A stretch of 17,607 nucleotides of DNA, taken from positions 4,150 to 21,756 of the forward strand of contig DBWI01000008.1 in the NCBI GenBank assembly GCA_002308915.1, written 5' to 3'. This DNA comes from Christensenella sp. UBA1242. Its GTDB lineage: Bacteria; Bacillota; Clostridia; Christensenellales; UBA1242. The position numbers were made by a program, and so were the translations under genes. Under the pieces are notes generated by a model. It had not been told where the DNA came from, searched no databases, and was given only the letters and a program-made list of their open reading frames with translations. How positions within the stretch are numbered: position 1 is the stretch's first letter; each line of letters begins with the position of its first letter. Of this stretch, positions 1 to 8,179 are shown piece by piece.

Positions 1-1428
1 GACAGATTTTTGCCAGATAAGGCCATTGACCTTGTTGATGAAGCATGTGCAATGGTAAAGAGCGAAATTGACAGCATGCCAACAGAAATGGATGACATAA
101 AACACAAACTAATTCAAATTGAAATTGAACAAGCAGCACTCAAAAAAGAAACAGACAAATTAAGCAAAGAACATTTGGAAGCATTAAACAAAGAGCATTC
201 CGAGCTTAAGGAAAAATTTGACACACTTTCTGCAAAATGGCAAAAAGAAAAAGACAATATTGAAAAAATAAATTCAATCAAGGCACAAATAGAAAAAACA
301 AATGCAGATATGGAAATTGCACAAAGAGAATATAATTTGTCAAAAGCTGCAGAACTCAAGTATAACACTTTGCCAAATCTTCAAAAAGAGTTAGAAAAAC
401 TTGAAAAAGAAGAAACAACAAACAACTTACTAAAAAGCAAAGTAACAGAAGAAGAAATTAGTTTGATTGTTAGCCGTTGGACTCAAATCCCACTAACAAA
501 ACTGCTTCAAAGTGATAAAGAAAAATTGCTCAATATGCCAAACGAATTGCATAAATTTGTTATTGGTCAAGATGATGCAGTCAAAAAGGTTAGTGATGCA
601 ATAATCAGGTCAAGAGCAGGAATAAATGACCCAAACAGACCAATTGGCTCATTTATGTTTTTGGGACCAACAGGTGTTGGAAAAACGGAGCTATGCAAAA
701 CACTTTGCAAGGCGTTATTTGATACAGAAAAAAATATGATTAGAATTGATATGAGTGAATATATGGAAAAATTCTCTGTATCAAGACTTATTGGTGCACC
801 TCCTGGATATGTTGGTTATGAAGAAGGTGGACAACTTACAGAACAAGTAAAAAGAAAACCATATAGCGTTATTTTGTTTGATGAAATAGAAAAAGCGCAC
901 AAAGATGTGTTCAATGTGCTTTTACAAATCCTTGATGATGGAAGGGTAACAGATGGTCAAGGCAGGACAGTTGATTTTAAGAACACAATAATAATTATGA
1001 CTTCAAACCTTGGCAGTGATGAGATTATGCAAGGAATAAAAGATGATGGAACAATAAGTCAAGAAGCGCAAGATGTTGTTTCTATGCTTCTAAAACAAAA
1101 TTTCAGACCAGAGTTTTTGAATAGGTTAGACGAGATAATTTTGTTCAAACCACTCACAAAAATAGAAATATCTAGCATTGTTGATTTGCTTTTGGAAACT
1201 CTTAAACAAAGATTAGAGCAAAAACAAATTGGATTAAGTGTAACAGATAAAGCAAAAATATTTATTATTGACAATGGTTATGATGTAAATTATGGTGCAA
1301 GACCACTCAAAAGATTTATTCAAAACAATGTTGAAACACTTGTTGCAAAATATATTCTTGCCAACGATATTTTGCCAAACACAACATTAACACTTGATGT
1401 TAAAGATAACGAACTTGTTATTTGCTAA
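1..1428 (+). CDS. clpB: ATP-dependent chaperone ClpB, C-terminal part (5' end outside window)
   Basis: Cytosolic AAA+ disaggregase that, with DnaK, threads aggregated proteins through a hexameric ring. The frame is open from base 1 and begins inside the end of the first ATPase domain (DRFLPDKAIDLVDEA), so the true start lies upstream; 475 residues are visible. A long charged coiled coil at about residues 30-140 is the M-domain, whose length separates ClpB from ClpC. The second ATPase domain follows: Walker A GPTGVGKT at 222-229, the pore-loop motif GYVGYEEGG, Walker B VILFDE with D294 and E295, and the FRPEFLNRLDE segment before the C-terminal small domain. The family is usually about 860 residues, so roughly the N-domain and first ATPase domain are missing. 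A hairpin terminator starts 12 bases after the stop. No frameshift is seen. Confidence 0.96.
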   Translation, partial: DRFLPDKAIDLVDEACAMVKSEIDSMPTEMDDIKHKLIQIEIEQAALKKETDKLSKEHLEALNKEHSELKEKFDTLSAKWQKEKDNIEKINSIKAQIEKTNADMEIAQREYNLSKAAELKYNTLPNLQKELEKLEKEETTNNLLKSKVTEEEISLIVSRWTQIPLTKLLQSDKEKLLNMPNELHKFVIGQDDAVKKVSDAIIRSRAGINDPNRPIGSFMFLGPTGVGKTELCKTLCKALFDTEKNMIRIDMSEYMEKFSVSRLIGAPPGYVGYEEGGQLTEQVKRKPYSVILFDEIEKAHKDVFNVLLQILDDGRVTDGQGRTVDFKNTIIIMTSNLGSDEIMQGIKDDGTISQEAQDVVSMLLKQNFRPEFLNRLDEIILFKPLTKIEISSIVDLLLETLKQRLEQKQIGLSVTDKAKIFIIDNGYDVNYGARPLKRFIQNNVETLVAKYILANDILPNTTLTLDVKDNELVIC

Positions 1429-1440
1429 AAAGGATTTTTT

Positions 1441-1469
1441 AAAAGGGCTTTGAAAAAAGTCCTTTTTTT
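1441..1469 (+). terminator. Rho-independent terminator of clpB
   Basis: An 11-bp stem (AAAAGGGCTTT with AAAGTCCTTTT, one G-T wobble) closes a GAAA tetraloop and runs into seven T residues (1463-1469). Confidence 0.85.
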
Positions 1470-1480
1470 GTAATAAATAT

Positions 1481-1509
1481 TTGCAAAAATAATTATTTGA
1501 GTATATAAT
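1481..1509 (+). promoter_or_regulatory. serS promoter
   Basis: A TTGCAA -35 box (1481-1486), a 17-base spacer and a perfect TATAAT -10 box (1504-1509) lie between the clpB terminator and the serS ribosome binding site. Transcription should start near 1516, leaving a leader of about 16 bases, too short for a T-box. Confidence 0.7.
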
Positions 1510-1531
1510 CTATGCTACAAGGAGATTAGAA

Positions 1532-2815
1532 ATGTTAGACATAAATTTAATAATAGAAAAACCACAATATGTTCATGATGCTTTGCTTAAAAAGGGCTTT
1601 GATGTTGATTTTTCTGATTTAATCAAAATGCAAGCAAAAAGAAAAGAATTAATTGTTAAAGCCGATGAACTTAAAACAGAAAAGAACAAACTTTCTGCAT
1701 CTGTTCCTGTTGTAAAAAAACAAGGTGGAAACATTGAAGAAATTTTTGCAAAGGTTAAAGAACTTAACAAAGAGATAGAAGTTTTTGATGCTGAGCTTAA
1801 ACAAGTTGAAGATGATATCTTTAATTTTATGGCACCACTTCCAAATATGCCAGATGATGACTTGCTTCCTGGCGAAAAAGAAAACAACAAGGTTATAAAG
1901 GAATTTGGCAAAAAACCAGAATTTGCTTTTAAGGCAAAAGACCATGTTGAACTTTGTGAAAGTTTGGGACTTATTGATTACGATAGAGCTGCCAAAGTTA
2001 GTGGTCGTGGAACTTGGTTCTACACTGGTCTTGGTGCAAGACTTGAATGGGCTCTTCTTAACTACTTTATTGATACACATATTGCTGATGGCTACACTTT
2101 TATTTTGCCACCACACATTTTGAATGAAGAAAGTGGATTTACAGCAGGTCAATTCCCAAAATTCAAACAAGATGTTTTCTGGCTTGAAGGTGTTGAACCA
2201 AAGAAGTTTATTCTTCCAACAGCAGAAACAGCACTTGTAAACTATCATAGAAATGAAATACTCAAAGAAGAAAACTTGCCAGAAAAATTATTCGCTTACA
2301 CACCATGCTACAGATGTGAAGCTGGTTCATATAGAACAGAAGAACGTGGTATGATTAGAGGCTATCAATTTGACAAGGTTGAAATGTTCCAATATGCAAC
2401 CGAGAAAAACAGCAAGGAAAGCTTTGAAGAGTTAGTTAACAAGGCATGCAAACTTGTTGAAGGTCTTGGTCTTCACTTTAGATTAAGCAAACTTGCTGCA
2501 GGAGATTGCTCTCACAGTATGGCAAGAACATATGATGTTGAAGTTTGGATTCCAAGCATGGGAATATACAAAGAAGTATCTTCTGCATCAAATGCAAATG
2601 ATTATCAAGCACGCAGGGGAAATATTCGTTACAAAGATGCCGAAACAGGCAAGATTAAATATTGTCACACACTCAATGCTTCTGGTCTTGCAACTTCAAG
2701 AGTTGTTCCAGCAATTGTTGAGCAATGTCAAAATGAAGATGGAAGTGTTACAATTCCAGAAGTGTTAAGAAAATACATGGGCGGTATTGAAAAACTCTAT
2801 CCAGTTAAAAAATAA
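1532..2815 (+). CDS. serS: Seryl-tRNA synthetase
   Basis: Cytosolic class II aminoacyl-tRNA synthetase that charges tRNA-Ser with serine. The 427 residues match the usual family length. An N-terminal charged helical hairpin at about residues 28-100 is the coiled-coil arm that contacts the long variable arm of tRNA-Ser. The catalytic core follows: motif 2 near residues 254-285, with R261 and E263 in CYRCEAG and then RGMIRGYQFDKVEMF, and motif 3 SGLATSR at 384-390 with the conserved R390. GLATSR differs slightly from the common GLAVGR but keeps the arginine. The ATG is chosen because AAGGAG sits 7 bases upstream (1519-1524). The gene has its own promoter and a terminator just after the stop, so it is probably monocistronic. 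A tRNA-Ser gene lies 5.2 kb downstream. Confidence 0.96.
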   Translation: MLDINLIIEKPQYVHDALLKKGFDVDFSDLIKMQAKRKELIVKADELKTEKNKLSASVPVVKKQGGNIEEIFAKVKELNKEIEVFDAELKQVEDDIFNFMAPLPNMPDDDLLPGEKENNKVIKEFGKKPEFAFKAKDHVELCESLGLIDYDRAAKVSGRGTWFYTGLGARLEWALLNYFIDTHIADGYTFILPPHILNEESGFTAGQFPKFKQDVFWLEGVEPKKFILPTAETALVNYHRNEILKEENLPEKLFAYTPCYRCEAGSYRTEERGMIRGYQFDKVEMFQYATEKNSKESFEELVNKACKLVEGLGLHFRLSKLAAGDCSHSMARTYDVEVWIPSMGIYKEVSSASNANDYQARRGNIRYKDAETGKIKYCHTLNASGLATSRVVPAIVEQCQNEDGSVTIPEVLRKYMGGIEKLYPVKK

Positions 2816-2830
2816 TCGAAATTGACAAAA

Positions 2831-2856
2831 GGTCTATCTTATGATAGACTTTTTTT
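2831..2856 (+). terminator. Rho-independent terminator after serS, abutting the next gene's RBS
   Basis: GGTCTATC (2831-2838) pairs with GATAGACT (2843-2850) around a 4-base loop and is followed by six T residues. The next gene's GGAGA ribosome binding site starts at 2860, four bases past the T run. Confidence 0.8.
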
Positions 2857-2869
2857 GTTGGAGATTTTG

Positions 2870-4657
2870 ATGAAATATCCTATTCACAGGACAAGAAAGT
2901 TCAATTACACAAAAGAAGAAAAAAGGAAAGCAAGTGTAAAAGAACTCAAACCTTATGTCAAATATTACAAAAAGTTTAGTGGCAAACTTTTTGGTATATT
3001 TTTGTTGTTTGTAGTTTCTTGTTTTTCTGCTGTAATGGTGCCAATTTACACAGGCAAAGGCCTTGCTTTGTTCACTGCCGACTTTGATGCGCAAAAAATT
3101 ATTTATGTTAGTTCACTTGTTTTGATGTTTGGACTATTTCACAATCTTTTTAGTTTTCTAATAAATAGGGTATGGGTATTTATATCAGTCAATTCAACTT
3201 ATTACATAAACAAAGATTTGGTAAAACGACTTAACATTATCACTCAAAAGAGTTTTGATAATGCCGACTCTGGAACTTTCACAACAAGGCTATATAGCGA
3301 TGTTTCTGTGATTGGTTCTGTGCCAATGGAAGTTATGAACTATATTTTTAACTTTGTGACAGAACTTAGCTTTGTTGTATACACTTTTACACTTGATATT
3401 TATGTTGGTATGTTTATGTTTGGCTTTGCTATTGTTTGTCTTATGCTTGCTTTTTACAGAATAAACACAAGACAAAAACACAAAAGATTTATTCAAAAAA
3501 TAGCAGAAAGACAACATAGTTTTAGAAGTGAAACTTTGCGTGGTATGAAAGATATTCGTGGAATAAATGCCAGCGAACAAGTTGCAGATAAAAACGATGA
3601 AATAATGATAGAAAAATCAGAATATGAATATTCTGCTTCAATCAAAATTCAAAAAGTGTTTTGGGTTGAAAGAGCATTCAAGAGTATAATGGGATTTGCG
3701 TTTATTTTGTTATGTGTTTATCTGTTAGTGCAAGGGCAACTTGAAATTGCTGGGTTTATGATTGCATACAACTATCGTGGCAGACTATTCAATTTTGCAA
3801 ACTATGCCGTTACAATCAAAGACTATTTTTCAAATTGCAGTCTTTCTGCTCAAAGACTTAATGAAATTTTTGACGAGAGCAAATATCCAATAGAAAAATA
3901 TGGCACAATAGAACTTAGTGATGTTCAAGGCGAACTTGAATTCAAAAATGTTACTTTTGGTTATGGCAAAGGTGATGTGCTAAAAAATATTGATTTAAAA
4001 ATTATGCCTAACAAGGTGACTGCACTTGTGGGACTTAGTGGTGCAGGAAAGAGTACAATTGCTTCACTAATTGATAGACTTTATGATGTTCAAGACGGCA
4101 ATGGCGAAATTTGTATTGACGGTGTGAACATAAAAGATTTAACAAAAGACAGTTTGCGTGAAAATGTTTGTTCAATAAGCCAAAGCCCATACATATTCAA
4201 TATGACAATTGCAGAAAATCTTGCACTTGCAAACAAAGATGTTTCAACAGAGCAAATGGAAGAAGCATTGAAGCGAGCAAACATATTTGACTTTGTGAAC
4301 AGTTTGCCGGAAAAGCTCAATTCCAAACTTGGCGAAAATGGAGTAAAACTTTCTGGTGGACAAAAGCAAAGAATTGCTATTGCAAGAGCACTTTGCAGAA
4401 AGAGTAAAATTATATTATTTGACGAAGCAACAAGTGCACTAGACAATCAAAATCAACAGATAATAAAGGACACAATTTTCGAACTTTCCAAAGACCATAC
4501 TGTTATTGTGATTGCACACAGATTGTCAACAATTGTTGATGCACAAAACATTATATTAATTCAAGACGGACAAGTTAAGGCACAAGGATCGCATAAGCAA
4601 CTTATGAAAAACTGCAAAGATTATTACGAGTTATATAATTCCGAAGAAATTGAGTAG
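2870..4657 (+). CDS. ABC transporter half-molecule, fused membrane and ATPase domains (MsbA/LmrA type)
   Basis: Exporter-type ABC half-transporter of 595 residues in the cytoplasmic membrane; substrate unknown. The membrane domain comes first, with hydrophobic segments from about residues 40-60 and 75-100, then a pair at about 155-210 and another at about 270-300. The ATPase domain has Walker A GLSGAGKS at 388-395, signature LSGGQ at 494-498, Walker B ending in D518 followed by the catalytic glutamate E519, and the H-loop H550 (IAHRLST). All catalytic motifs are intact and no partner half is adjacent, so a homodimer is likely. The ATG at 2870 is preferred over the in-frame TTG at 2822, because GGAGA (2860-2864) precedes it and the extra residues would be encoded by the serS terminator. 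Transcription may depend on readthrough from serS or on a weak promoter inside the serS end (TTGAAA 2787-2792, AATAAT 2811-2816). Confidence 0.93.
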   Translation: MKYPIHRTRKFNYTKEEKRKASVKELKPYVKYYKKFSGKLFGIFLLFVVSCFSAVMVPIYTGKGLALFTADFDAQKIIYVSSLVLMFGLFHNLFSFLINRVWVFISVNSTYYINKDLVKRLNIITQKSFDNADSGTFTTRLYSDVSVIGSVPMEVMNYIFNFVTELSFVVYTFTLDIYVGMFMFGFAIVCLMLAFYRINTRQKHKRFIQKIAERQHSFRSETLRGMKDIRGINASEQVADKNDEIMIEKSEYEYSASIKIQKVFWVERAFKSIMGFAFILLCVYLLVQGQLEIAGFMIAYNYRGRLFNFANYAVTIKDYFSNCSLSAQRLNEIFDESKYPIEKYGTIELSDVQGELEFKNVTFGYGKGDVLKNIDLKIMPNKVTALVGLSGAGKSTIASLIDRLYDVQDGNGEICIDGVNIKDLTKDSLRENVCSISQSPYIFNMTIAENLALANKDVSTEQMEEALKRANIFDFVNSLPEKLNSKLGENGVKLSGGQKQRIAIARALCRKSKIILFDEATSALDNQNQQIIKDTIFELSKDHTVIVIAHRLSTIVDAQNIILIQDGQVKAQGSHKQLMKNCKDYYELYNSEEIE

Positions 4658-4661
4658 AGAT

Positions 4662-4699
4662 AAAAAAATATACGCACCCTAATAGGATGCGTATTTTTT
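4662..4699. terminator. Bidirectional terminator between convergent genes
   Basis: ATACGCA (4670-4676) pairs with TGCGTAT (4688-4694), with a further CCT/AGG pairing inside. A runs lie on the left (4662-4668) and T runs on the right (4694-4699), so the hairpin can stop transcription from both the ABC transporter gene and the minus-strand pair. The stop codon of the minus-strand gene lies inside the T run. Confidence 0.8.
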
Positions 4700-5090
4700 A
4701 TGAAATAATCTTTCCATCAAAGCCAACAATCGTCACAAGTAGTTTTGTGTAAAGGTCTTGACAAATTTTATTTGCCTTGCTGTTTGGATAAGAAATGCAA
4801 TCTGTGTTGAATTTTACATTTTCACTTTTGATTTCTGTTCCTTCAACAGTTGCAAATTTACCTTTGATGCCTAGCTCTTTTTTTATTTGTTTGTAATCAA
4901 TCAAAATGTTGTGATAGTCAAGAATTTCTGCTCTTTCAATAAACAAATTGTATAGCGCTTCGCTTTCTTTGCTTGCCAAGTATTTGAGATATAACGCGAC
5001 ATTAAAGTATGCCGATAGCATGGTGTTGCCAAGAGTATTGAACTCTTGTTCAGATTCTGCTTGAATAAAATAGTTATCAATTCTTTGCAT
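4698..5090 (-). CDS. Small conserved-looking protein of unknown function, coupled to the metalloprotease gene
   Basis: I do not recognise this family. From the ATG at 5090 it encodes 130 residues, soluble and mostly helical in character, with no signal peptide or membrane segment. The start overlaps the end of the upstream metalloprotease gene by 14 bases, and a GGTG element 6 bases before the ATG falls inside that gene, so translation is probably coupled. A second ATG two codons upstream (5096) is an alternative; longer versions reaching 5162 would extend deep into the protease gene and are unlikely. Context suggests a role linked to the protease, but the protease is exported while this protein looks cytosolic. 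The stop codon lies in the shared terminator. Confidence 0.7.
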   Translation of the reverse strand: MQRIDNYFIQAESEQEFNTLGNTMLSAYFNVALYLKYLASKESEALYNLFIERAEILDYHNILIDYKQIKKELGIKGKFATVEGTEIKSENVKFNTDCISYPNSKANKICQDLYTKLLVTIVGFDGKIIS

Positions 5091-6597
5091 AATCATCACC
5101 ACGATTTTGAAGTAAATTTTTATCAAAATTGTTTGTTGTTTCTTCTGCTGAAAAATCTCCAATTTTCCAAGTGTATAGGTATGAGATGTTATATAATGCT
5201 TCCAAAATTTTTACATCTTGTTTTGTTGAAGTGTTTGTTAACTTTTGCCATAAATTTTGTGTTTCATATTCATAATGATTTACTTTGATGTCAAAAGAGT
5301 TGGTTATTTCATAACCATTTTTTGGCTCCATTGTTTTTATTTCTTGCATAACTTCATCGTAAGTTAAATTTGTTTTGTATTCATATGAACCAACTTTTGT
5401 GGCATTGTTAAAATCTTTTTCGTCATAATGTTTGCAATCTTCATTTAGGATAATCATTTTGCCTTTGGCAGAGATGAATGGTCTAATAGTTCTTTCAACA
5501 GTGCCATCTTCTTTTGGTGTTAGTTTCTCGCAGAAATTAGCAAATGGATAATTGAAGGTGAGAGTGGTTTTGTTATCTATTCCATCATTTGGTGTTTCAT
5601 CATATTGAACTCTAACAACTTGATCAGTTTCTATTTTTTGAGAATAATTGCTAAATGACATTGATTGATTAATGCTGTATTCAATCAAGTTTAAGTAGTT
5701 TTTAAAGTCGTTATTACATACTTCTTGAAGGGTACCATTGTTTTGTGCTTGAGTGTACTTATCTTGGTTAAGCCAACCAAAAAGTTCTGCAAGTTCTGGA
5801 ATAGATAAATAGTCGGTAGTATTACTTTTTGCACACATAATTGGTCTGTGTAATTCATCTTCATTATCATGACCAGGATGGTCTAATCCTGCGGCATGCA
5901 AAAATTCGTGTATTGCTGTTGATTTGTAAACTTTATCATAAACATTTTGTCCGTATTTTGCAATATAATCAGTTTGCATATGAATAACAACAGGTTTATT
6001 GAATAGTGGTGAATCTTCTTCATATATTTCAGTAATTCCAAGAGCATTTCCATAAAGGAAAGAACTAGTACTATATGGATCATTTGTAAAACGAATATAT
6101 GCACGTGTATCGCCTAATGTGTCAGTAATTGTCACAGAATACTGTGGGTCAATTGTGTGAACAACTGTATTAATATAATCTATTGCTGCTTTAACTGATT
6201 GCTTTTCGTTTTGTGTTAAGTTGGAATCCAAATAAACATAAAGATGCTTGTTTGTTTGAAAATTTTTGTAAGTAGAATAAAAAACACGCAAAGGGGACAC
6301 ATAGTTTTCATTTTCAGTAAAAAGTGTTGTTGGAACTGTGAATTGTGAAAAATCTACAGTTTTGTTGTTATATATTTTTTCTCTTTCATATGTTTGTAAT
6401 TCGGAATAAGAAATTGCATCTATTTCATTTTGTTTTTGTTTTTCTGCTTGTTCTTTTTCTCTTTTTACTTCTGCAATATAATTTTCATTTTGTTTTTCAA
6501 CATGTGCATTATATGCAGAAGCTGAACCAAACAATACGCCTGCAGCTGCAGTCACAATTGATGCAATAATAAGAAATTTTTTGGTATTTTTTTTCAT
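5077..6597 (-). CDS. Exported matrixin-like zinc metalloprotease
   Basis: Predicted 506-residue extracellular or membrane-tethered protease. The N-terminus has a KKNTKK charge cluster, a hydrophobic stretch at about residues 9-28 and a possible signal peptidase site after ASA. A charged, probably coiled-coil, segment follows at about 35-60. The zinc site is HEFLHAAGLDH (H230, E231, H234, H240), the extended HExxHxxGxxH signature of metzincins, with a candidate Met-turn methionine at M254 in PIMCA, as in matrixins. The roughly 250 residues after the catalytic domain match nothing I recognise. The ATG at 6597 is chosen because the signal peptide begins there; an in-frame alternative start at 6609 adds four residues. 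The ribosome binding site is weak (GTGAGAG). The gene has a strong promoter of its own and is followed by an overlapping small gene. The substrate is unknown. Confidence 0.85.
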   Translation of the reverse strand: MKKNTKKFLIIASIVTAAAGVLFGSASAYNAHVEKQNENYIAEVKREKEQAEKQKQNEIDAISYSELQTYEREKIYNNKTVDFSQFTVPTTLFTENENYVSPLRVFYSTYKNFQTNKHLYVYLDSNLTQNEKQSVKAAIDYINTVVHTIDPQYSVTITDTLGDTRAYIRFTNDPYSTSSFLYGNALGITEIYEEDSPLFNKPVVIHMQTDYIAKYGQNVYDKVYKSTAIHEFLHAAGLDHPGHDNEDELHRPIMCAKSNTTDYLSIPELAELFGWLNQDKYTQAQNNGTLQEVCNNDFKNYLNLIEYSINQSMSFSNYSQKIETDQVVRVQYDETPNDGIDNKTTLTFNYPFANFCEKLTPKEDGTVERTIRPFISAKGKMIILNEDCKHYDEKDFNNATKVGSYEYKTNLTYDEVMQEIKTMEPKNGYEITNSFDIKVNHYEYETQNLWQKLTNTSTKQDVKILEALYNISYLYTWKIGDFSAEETTNNFDKNLLQNRGDDYAKN

Positions 6598-6623
6598 ATA
6601 TACTCTCACTAAATCTCGTCAAA

Positions 6624-6652
6624 AGTATAGCATGACAACCCATTCAAGTCAA
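6624..6652 (-). promoter_or_regulatory. Promoter of the metalloprotease pair
   Basis: Read on the minus strand: TTGACT (6652-6647), a 17-base spacer ending in TGC, and TATACT (6629-6624), that is, a good -35 plus an extended -10. Transcription should start near 6617, about 20 bases before the start codon. Confidence 0.75.
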
Positions 6653-6721
6653 TATGCAATATAAGTGGGGTATTCTATTTTAATTATTTATTCATTAAAT
6701 ATATACAAAAAGATATTAACA

Positions 6722-6730
6722 TGATATAAT
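6722..6730 (+). promoter_or_regulatory. Extended -10 promoter of the GGDEF gene
   Basis: TGA followed by a perfect TATAAT at 6725-6730. The hexamer 17 bases upstream is TATACA (6702-6707), matching the -35 consensus at 4 of 6 positions. It lies divergently about 70 bases from the metalloprotease promoter. Confidence 0.6.
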
Positions 6731-6763
6731 AAAAAACACAGAAGAAAAAGCAGGAGAGCTGCC

Positions 6764-7954
6764 ATGGATTTGTTTGAAACTTTCGTTGTTAATAATGTTA
6801 ATTTTGTATTTGCAATATTTGGTTTGTTATTTGCATTAATTTTTTTAAAAAGAATTTCAAAACAATCAGCCGTATTGTTTTATGTTATTATAGTTTTGTG
6901 TATTATTCTTTCTTTTTCAACACAGTTTGAAGAGTATTTGGGAAATATGGGGAATACCGAACAATACAAAAGTTATGGCGGCGACATAATGAGAATGACT
7001 TTGTCAATACTAAATTATATATTAAGACCTGCTGTTTTGTTGCTATTTATCAAAATTACAACAAAAACAAAAATTATGCCTGTGTTTTGGGGGCTTGTTG
7101 GTTTAACAGTTCCAATTTACACAACTGCATATTATTCAGGAATAACATTCTATATTAGTGGAAATAGCTTCCAAGGTGGCTCAGTTTGGATATTAAGATT
7201 TTATTCACCATTGCTTTGTTTTGTTTTGATTGGTATATATTTGCTTTTTGCAATTCTTGATTTCATAAAACATCGTTCAAGCAGGTTAATATTTAATATA
7301 ATAACAGGAGCTTTTGCTGTTATTGTTGCATTTCTTGAAATGCGTTTTGGTGGCAACATTTTAACATTAACAATTATGATTGCATTAATCTTGCACTTTA
7401 TTGTTGTTTATGACGATATGGTTGATGAGCAACAAAAAGAACTAATAAGAATAAATAATACTGATGTTTTAACAAATCTTGGGAATGAAAGAGCATACTA
7501 TGCATATTTGGAAGAAATTGATGCCAGAAAAAAGAAGGAAAGAAAAAAATATGCTATTGCATTAATGGACCTTAATGGACTTAAGGTTACTGATGACACT
7601 TTGGGACATAGGTTTGGATGTCATTTAATTGTTGAGTTTGGACATCAACTTTCAGAGTTTTTCAAAACAAGTAAGTTGTTTCATATTGGTGGAGATGAGT
7701 TTGTTGCAATTTTGGAAGGCGAAGACTTTAAGAATAGAAACAAATTACTAGAAAAGTTTATTGAAGAATTTAGTTGTAAAGAAATTGAATTTGAAGACAA
7801 AAAACTTATTCTATCTGTTGCAATAGGTATGCAAGAAAGCGAAAAAGACCAAAAGTATAACGATGTGTTTCAACTGGCTGACAAGAATATGTATGCGAAC
7901 AAAAAAATAGTTAAGAAAAAATATGATATAAAAAGCAGAATAGAAGAAGAATAA
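6764..7954 (+). CDS. Membrane-bound GGDEF-domain protein (diguanylate cyclase-like)
   Basis: A 396-residue protein with about seven N-terminal hydrophobic segments (residues about 10-215) and a C-terminal GGDEF domain (about 230-390). GGDEF proteins make cyclic di-GMP from two GTP. The metal-binding MDLNGLK (D269) and an intact GGDEF loop (309-313) are present, so catalysis is plausible. Two positions that contact the guanine base in characterised enzymes (PleD N335 and D344) are D277 and C286 here (VTDDTLGH then RFGCH), so the substrate or product may differ. The inhibitory RxxD site expected at 300-303 reads FKTS and is absent, predicting no product feedback. The residue two before GGDEF, usually arginine, is H307. 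The ATG is supported by GGAG 7 bases upstream (6753-6756). The ligand of the membrane sensor is unknown. No EAL or HD-GYP gene is in the window. Confidence 0.88.
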   Translation: MDLFETFVVNNVNFVFAIFGLLFALIFLKRISKQSAVLFYVIIVLCIILSFSTQFEEYLGNMGNTEQYKSYGGDIMRMTLSILNYILRPAVLLLFIKITTKTKIMPVFWGLVGLTVPIYTTAYYSGITFYISGNSFQGGSVWILRFYSPLLCFVLIGIYLLFAILDFIKHRSSRLIFNIITGAFAVIVAFLEMRFGGNILTLTIMIALILHFIVVYDDMVDEQQKELIRINNTDVLTNLGNERAYYAYLEEIDARKKKERKKYAIALMDLNGLKVTDDTLGHRFGCHLIVEFGHQLSEFFKTSKLFHIGGDEFVAILEGEDFKNRNKLLEKFIEEFSCKEIEFEDKKLILSVAIGMQESEKDQKYNDVFQLADKNMYANKKIVKKKYDIKSRIEEE

Positions 7955-7967
7955 CAAAAAATATTTG

Positions 7968-7997
7968 TTGTATAAATCGAAAAAATTATGTTATACT
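7968..7997 (+). promoter_or_regulatory. tRNA-Ser promoter
   Basis: TTGTAT (7968-7973), an 18-base spacer ending in TGT, and TATACT (7992-7997). The predicted start near 8004 lies about 5 bases before the mature tRNA. Confidence 0.65.
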
Positions 7998-8008
7998 CTT
8001 CCTTGCAT

Positions 8009-8098
8009 GGAAGAGTGTCAGAGTGGTCGAATGTGCTGGTCTCGAAAACCGGTATGCTGTAACAGGCATCATGGGTTCAAATCCCATCTCTTCCGCCA
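8009..8098 (+). tRNA. tRNA-Ser (anticodon CGA, CCA encoded)
   Basis: The acceptor stem GGAAGAG (8009-8015) pairs with CTCTTCC (8088-8094), followed by discriminator G and an encoded CCA (8096-8098). The anticodon stem CTGGT/ACCGG holds the loop CTCGAAA with anticodon CGA at 8043-8045, reading UCG. A long variable arm (ATGC...GCAT, class II) identifies tRNA-Ser. The T arm is ATGGG-TTCAAAT-CCCAT. It has its own promoter and terminator. Its 3' end recurs twice downstream, making it the likely integration site of the adjacent island. Confidence 0.97.
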
Positions 8099-8113
8099 AT
8101 CATAACCTAAATC
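8093..8113 (+). repeat. Repeat copy A: tRNA-Ser 3' end plus first arm of its terminator (attL-like)
   Basis: CCGCCAA (8093-8099) followed by TCA, TAACC and TAAATC. It matches copy C (11770-11790) at 18 of 21 positions without gaps. The last ten bases before TAACC, TTCCGCCAAT (8091-8100), also occur exactly at 9920-9929 (copy B). Confidence 0.75.
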
Positions 8114-8138
8114 GAACTTGATTTAGGTTTATTTTTTT
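8104..8138 (+). terminator. Rho-independent terminator of tRNA-Ser
   Basis: AACCTAAATC (8104-8113) pairs perfectly with GATTTAGGTT (8120-8129) around GAACTT, followed by a T run (8132-8138). Confidence 0.85.
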
Positions 8139-8179
8139 ACTTAAATATGTTATTATATTTTAAATGGAGGGAAAGCAAA

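Noticed and set aside
1510..1531. T-box leader before serS
   Set aside because: The predicted transcript leader is only about 16 bases, far too short for a T-box.
1649..2248. Long open frame on the minus strand (199 codons)
   Set aside because: It lies wholly inside serS, its translation is Phe/Lys/Asn-biased and resembles no family, and it has no ribosome binding site. It is a by-product of AT-rich coding sequence.
5046..5288. Plus-strand open frame of 80 codons opposite the metalloprotease gene
   Set aside because: It is antisense to two better-supported genes, with no ribosome binding site and no family resemblance.
6610..6763. Cyclic-di-GMP riboswitch or small RNA in the divergent region before the GGDEF gene
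   Set aside because: The region is filled by two divergent promoters and short leaders; no conserved aptamer-like pairing is seen.
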